In this document: positions 58,735 through 64,000 of the stretch, one piece after another | Layout of the letters: every line of letters begins with the position of its first letter | How positions within the stretch are numbered: the stretch's first letter is position 1 | NCBI RefSeq assembly: GCF_050624435.1 | Contig: NC_134539.1 | Coordinates: 123,301,525 to 123,365,524 of the forward strand | Source: Tenrec ecaudatus | Taxonomy: Eukaryota > Chordata > Mammalia > Afrosoricida > Tenrecidae | Direction of reading: 5' to 3' | Length of the DNA stretch: 64,000 bases | Position numbers and translations under genes: made by a program | The notes under the pieces: model-generated | Told to the model about the DNA's origin: nothing | Database searches by the model: none | What the model saw: only the letters and a program-made list of their open reading frames with translations

Positions 58735-59862
58735 TTTTTTAAATCACTTTATTGGGGGCTTGTACAATTCTTATTACAATCCATACACACATCCATTGTG
58801 TCAAGCACACTTGTACATTTGTTGCCATCATCATTCTCAAAACAATTGCTTTCTATTCGAACCCTTGATATCAGCTCATTTTCCCCCTTCCTCCCTGCTC
58901 CCCCTCTCTTAAGAACCCCCAATAATTTATAAATTATTATTATTTTGTCATATCTTATACTGTCTGACCTCTCCCTTCACCCACTTTTCTGTTGTCCATC
59001 CCCAGAGAGGAGGTTATATGTAGATCCTTGTAATTGGTTCCCCCTTTCTACCCCTCCTTCCTTCCACCCTCCCGGTATCACCACTTTATCCACTGGTCCT
59101 GAAAGGATCATCTATCCTGGATTCCCTGTGTTTCCAGTTCCTATCTGTACCAGTGTACATCCTCTGATCTAGCCAGATTTGTAAGGTAGAATTGGGATCA
59201 TGATAGTTGGGGAGGAAGTATTTTTAAGAACTAGAGGAAAGTTGCATGTTTCATTGTTGCCACCCTGCACCCTGACTGGCTCGTATCTTCCCTGCAACCG
59301 TTCTGTAAGGGGATGTCCAGTTTCCTACAGATGAGCTTTGGGTCTCCACTCTCCACTCACCCTCATTTACAATGATAAGATTTTTTGTTCTTTGATGCCT
59401 GATAACCTGATCCCTTTGACACCTCGTGGTCACAAAGGCTGGTGGTGCTTCTTCCAGGTGGGTTTTGTTGCTTCTGAGCTAGATGGCCACTTGTTTTTCT
59501 TCAAGCCTTTAAGACCCCAGATACTATATCTTTTGATAGCTGGACACCATCAGCTTTCTTCACCACATTTGCTTATGCACACATTTGTCTTCAGTGATCT
59601 TGTCAGGAAGGTGTGCATCATGGAATGCCAATTTAATAGAACAAAGTGTTGCATTGAGTAAGTACTTGAGTGGAGGTCTAATGTCCATCTGCTGCCTTAA
59701 TACTAAAGCTATAAATATATGCACATAGATCTCTTTTCCCACTAACCTATATAAATATATTTACATGTTTACATGCCTGTATTTAGACCTCTATACATAC
59801 TCTCTGCCTCCAGTTGTTTCTGTCCTTTGCACTCCCATTTAAGACATTTTCAATTCCTCTGA
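58735..59862 (-). mobile_element. LINE 3' region, 1.13 kb copy
   Basis: 'aaatcactttattgggggct' to 'ttttcaattcctctgaggtt'. Contains the family's 'gctttcttcaccacatttgc' and 'gtactagagtggaggtc'-like region; no open frame. Confidence 0.85.
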
Positions 59863-59927
59863 GGTTGGAGGGTTATTACTATTTGGACAGTTTCTTCTTA
59901 TTCTTGATTGATTGATTGGCTTCTTTT

Positions 59928-59944
59928 ATGAGAGCCTTGGTGGC
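59928..59944 (+). repeat. AfroSINE, first bases (split by an LTR)
   Basis: 'tgagagccttggtggc' is the SINE head; it resumes at 60455 after the LTR, with gtggc repeated. Confidence 0.8.
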
Positions 59945-60454
59945 TTTGTCAGTCTGGGTAGACTAGAGAAACCATTCCATAGACACTCACATGTATATAA
60001 GAAAGAACTTTATATACAAAAGAATTGAATATTGAGAAAGCATCCCAGAACAGTCCAGATCAAGTCAATAAGTCCGATATTAGCCCATTTATCCGATACC
60101 AGTCAGTAAAGTCCTCTGCATACACACGACACCAAGTGCAGGAAGATCACAGGCCAGTGGGTGGGAAGTCTTGTGGATCCATCGGCATTGTAAGCATCTC
60201 AGTACTGGCAGGGGTCTCCATGTAGTTCTCTGACTACCTCAGGGTAGCTTCATGTGACTTCTCAGAATTGTCTCACAAATGAGTGAGCAGAGAGAGAGTG
60301 TCTCCCACCTTCAGGGAGGAATTACCGAAGTTCCTGGAATCCTCTAGAGAAAGCCATGTCCACACAGAGGCCTCATTGGCTGTATTCCGATTGACAGACT
60401 AGACTCTACCCTACACTGAATCCTCACATGACACCAGATTATGTCACTACCATA
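59945..60454 (-). mobile_element. solo LTR, ERV-L-type, inside an AfroSINE
   Basis: Minus orientation, 510 bases. Target duplication gtggc at 59940-59944 and 60455-60459 is exact. Same family as 20987 and 38261. Fossil without internal region. Confidence 0.85.
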
Positions 60455-60655
60455 GTGGCACAGTGGGGTGCCCATTGGGTTGCTAAGTGAAAGACCCGCT
60501 GTACAAACACACCAACTGTTCTGTGGGAGAAAGGGAAGGCATTCTGTTTGGGTAAAGATTTACAGCCTTGGCCACTCTATCTTGCAATCCTGCTATGTCC
60601 TGTAGGATTGAGATGAATCGGAATCAACTTGCCAGTAATGAATTTGGATTTCTAC
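60455..60655 (+). repeat. AfroSINE, main part
   Basis: 'gtggcacagtggggtgccca' to 'gatgaatcggaatcaacttg'. Confidence 0.88.
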
Positions 60656-60729
60656 TGGAGCCTTTCCTGAAAGCATGGGAAAAGGCTGGGTTTGCTAATG
60701 TGCTGATCTCTTCTTGGTCCCTCAAATGT

Positions 60730-60755
60730 CATCCATCCATCCATCCATCCATCTA
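60730..60755. repeat. (CATC)n microsatellite
   Basis: Six tandem atcc units. Confidence 0.9.
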
Positions 60756-60817
60756 TCTGCAGCTGGTTCTGCTAAAGAAACGAGAAGTATCTAGTAAATT
60801 TTTGATATTGTAAGAGC

Positions 60818-60931
60818 TACCGTATATACTTAGTGTAAGCCAACTCAAATGTCAACCGAGGCACCTAATTTTACCACAAAAACTGCATTGAAGTGCTGAA
60901 ACACTCAGCTTATACACGAGTCTATACGGTG
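60818..60931. mobile_element. pogo-type MITE, ~114 bp
   Basis: 'taccgtatatacttagtgta' to 'cttatacacgagtctatacgg', core 'acctaattttaccacaaaaa'. The right end keeps the full inverted 'tatacgg', better than the other MITEs. Confidence 0.85.
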
Positions 60932-61204
60932 CATTTTAAATTTGGTAGTTTGAAGATCATGCTAGTTAAGCTAGGTTTTTAAAATAACATTACTTTGTGA
61001 TTTTATATTAAGACTACAGGTCCCATGAGATATACAAAATGTAGACCTTTTTGGGCATTTTCTTAAAGCTAATTGCTCATCAGTGAAATGCTTTTTTATT
61101 CAAAAGCAACTATGCTTTATAAACAAGAAATTTAATTTTTAAAAATTTCTTATTTTCCCTTGGAGCTAATATTAATCACATCTGTCTTGATTATTGTTAG
61201 AAGT

Positions 61205-61345
61205 AGTCATGTAGCGGGGAAAAAAGAGAAGGCTTTTACTCCTGTGAAGTTTTACAGTCTTGGGAATTCAGAGGGGGCAGTTCAGCCCTATCCTCCATAT
61301 GATCGCAATGAGTCAGCATCGACTCAATGGTGTTGAGTAGTGATC
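61205..61345 (+). repeat. AfroSINE, head eroded
   Basis: 'tttacagtcttgggaattca' and tail 'caatgagtcagcatcgactc'. Confidence 0.78.
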
Positions 61346-61629
61346 ACCTGTAGGTGAAGGAATTGTGCATGCACACATGCTCATGTAGATATAGACTCAT
61401 AATTGATAATTAAAACATCCAATATGTAATAGGGCAAAATTTATTATCTGTAATGATGCTGTAGTTATTTATAAATAATGCCTTGTTTTGTTAAGAAAGT
61501 AGTCTGTATTTTACATGTGATTGTTTATAGATGAAAGAAAATTATATTTTAAAGAAAATTTGTCTTCCTGTGATTCTTTAGCTTAATTCACAGATTCAGA
61601 ATAAATTGTTCAATTATATGCTTCTTGAG

Positions 61630-61828
61630 ACAAACTCATCATCAGTTGATGCGTACTCACAGTAACCCTGTAGGACAAGGTAGAACTGCCCCTCTGAGTT
61701 TCTGAGACTGAACTCTTTAAGAGGACAGAAAGACTTGTCTTTCCTCCATGGAGTGGCTGGTGGTTACCAACTGCTGGCCTTGCATTTAGCAGCCCATTGT
61801 GTTATTACCAAGACACCAGGGCTCTTTC
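61630..61828 (-). repeat. AfroSINE
   Basis: 'catcatcagttgatgcgtac' to 'agacaccagggctctt'; complete, just upstream of exon 5. Confidence 0.85.
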
Positions 61829-61905
61829 CTGAAGCATGCTTATTTAAATTAACTAACCTGTTTGCCCAAACTTAGGAATTTATGTTCCAATTTTAATCTA
61901 GTTGA

Positions 61906-62639
<734 letters not shown>

Positions 62640-64000
62640 AAATTATTTTTTAAAATTATTTTATTAGGGGCACATACAACTCATCACAATCCATACATAC
62701 ATCAGTTGTATAAAGCATATTTGCACATTCATTGCCCTCATCATTCTCAAAGCCTTTTCTGTTCTCGTAAGCCTCTGGCATCCCCTCCCTCCCCGCTCCT
62801 CCCTCCCTCTTGAACCCTTGATAATTTATAAATTATTATTTTGTCATAAACTGTCAGACGTCTCCCTTGACCCACTTTCCTGTTGTCCATCCCCCAGGGA
62901 AGTGGTTATATGTACATCTTTGTAAGCGGTTCCCCCTCTCAACTCCACCCTCCTGGCATTGCCACCCTCACCAATGGTCCTGAAGGGATCATCCGCCCTG
63001 GATTCCCTGTTTCCAGTTCCTATCTGTACCGGTGTACATCCTCTGGTCTAGCTAGATTTGTAAGGTAGAATTGGGATCATGATAGTGGAGGGTGGGTAGG
63101 GGAGGAAGCATTCAGGAACTAGAGGAAAGTTGTCGTTTCATCATTGCTACACTGCACCCTGACTGGCTCTTTTCCTCCCGCAAACCTTCTTAAGGGGATG
63201 TCAAATTGCCTACAGATGGGCTTTGGGTCTCCACTCCACACTCCCCCTCATTCACAATGATATGATTTTTGGTTCTGATGATGCCTGATACCTGATCCTT
63301 TCGACACCTCATGATCTCACAAGCTGGTGTGCTTCTTCCATGTGGGTTTTGTTGCTTCTGAGCTAGATGGCCGCTTGTTTACCTTCAAGCCTTTAAGACC
63401 CAGATGCTATATCTATTGATAGCCAGGCACCATCAGTTTCTTCACATTTGCTTATTCACCTGCTTTGTCTTCAGCAATCATGTCAGGAAGGCGAGCATCG
63501 TGGAATGCTAGTTTAATAGAACAAAGTATTCTTGCATTGAGGGAGTACTTGAGTGGATGCCCAATGTCCATCTGCTGCCTTAATACTAAACCTGTACATA
63601 TATGCACATAGATCTATTTCCACATCCTCATATATAAGTATATTTGCATGCCTTTATATCTCTACAAATGCCCTTTGCCTCCTAGTTCTTTCCTCTATTT
63701 TACCTTCCTCTTGTCCCACTATTATGTTCAACCTTCATTTGGGTTTCAGTAATTCCTTTAGGTTATATTACACTTGGTCACGCCCTACCAGGCCTCCTAC
63801 ACCCTCTTCACTACCGATTTGGATCACTTGTTCCCTTGCCCCTGGGTTTGTTAATACCACTTCCTTTCCCCCTACTTCCACCTCTTCCATATCACCCTTG
63901 AATGGAATTGCCGGGACCCATTGTTTTCTCCTCCAGATTATTCTTCCAGCTTATTTTAGACAGACCTGCGGAGATAACATGCATAAAAACAAGACAGAGC
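62640..64000 (-). mobile_element. LINE, >1.36 kb, runs off the right edge
   Basis: 'aaattattttattaggggca' through the family landmarks to 'ataaaaacaagacagagc' at the last base. Collinear with 49110-50460, which covers the same distal sequence. No open frame. Confidence 0.88.

Overview
The window is nuclear DNA of a placental mammal, most likely an afrotherian and probably the lesser hedgehog tenrec (Echinops) or a close relative. Two things point there. About two dozen AfroSINE copies (tRNA-like head, and a tail near 'gagtcggaatcgactc') occur throughout. There are also hAT elements of the SPIN type ('cagtggttctcaacctgtgg' ends, 8-bp target duplications), a family known among afrotherians from tenrec. 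The species call is inference; the gene content is read directly.

The gene order is that of human 17q22: PRR11 - SKA2 - TRIM37, with SKA2 and TRIM37 on the plus strand. (1) 1-5350 is the PRR11 side: an ERV-L-like fossil, a SINE, a U2 snRNA/LINE chimeric retrocopy and probably the non-coding first exon of PRR11 (minus). (2) 5360-5970 is a bidirectional promoter with nine CCAAT boxes. (3) 5975-37125 is SKA2, four coding exons (121 codons), with an intact mir-301a and a strongly diverged mir-454 in intron 1. (4) 37130-42500 is the intergenic spacer, with an LTR and LINE pieces. (5) 42540-43560 is the TRIM37 CpG-island promoter. (6) 43368-64000 is the 5' part of TRIM37: five coding exons (residues 1-123, the RING and most of the B-box). 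The remaining exons lie beyond the window. Intron 2 holds a broken antisense PPIA (cyclophilin A) retrocopy and intron 3 a sense RPS27 retrocopy with an intact 84-codon frame.

SKA2 is a subunit of the spindle- and kinetochore-associated complex, and TRIM37 is a RING E3 ligase controlling centrosome and peroxisome biology. PRR11 is a cell-cycle gene, so the CCAAT-rich shared promoter fits mitotic co-expression of PRR11 and SKA2. The miR-301a/454 pair belongs to the miR-130/301 seed family and would be co-transcribed with SKA2.

Most of the rest is retroposed DNA. One abundant LINE family (poly-A tail, AATAAA, 9-18 bp target duplications, no ORF even in a 1.8-kb copy) accounts for about 20 blocks. 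Others are RTE/BovB-type LINEs, older L1, MIR, ERV-L-type solo LTRs, an MLT1 LTR, SPIN-type hATs, and a pogo/Tigger element with a transposase remnant plus its ~110-bp MITE offspring. Nested insertions give a relative order: AfroSINEs are older than the pogo, SPIN and LTR copies that interrupt them, and one LTR is itself interrupted by SPIN.
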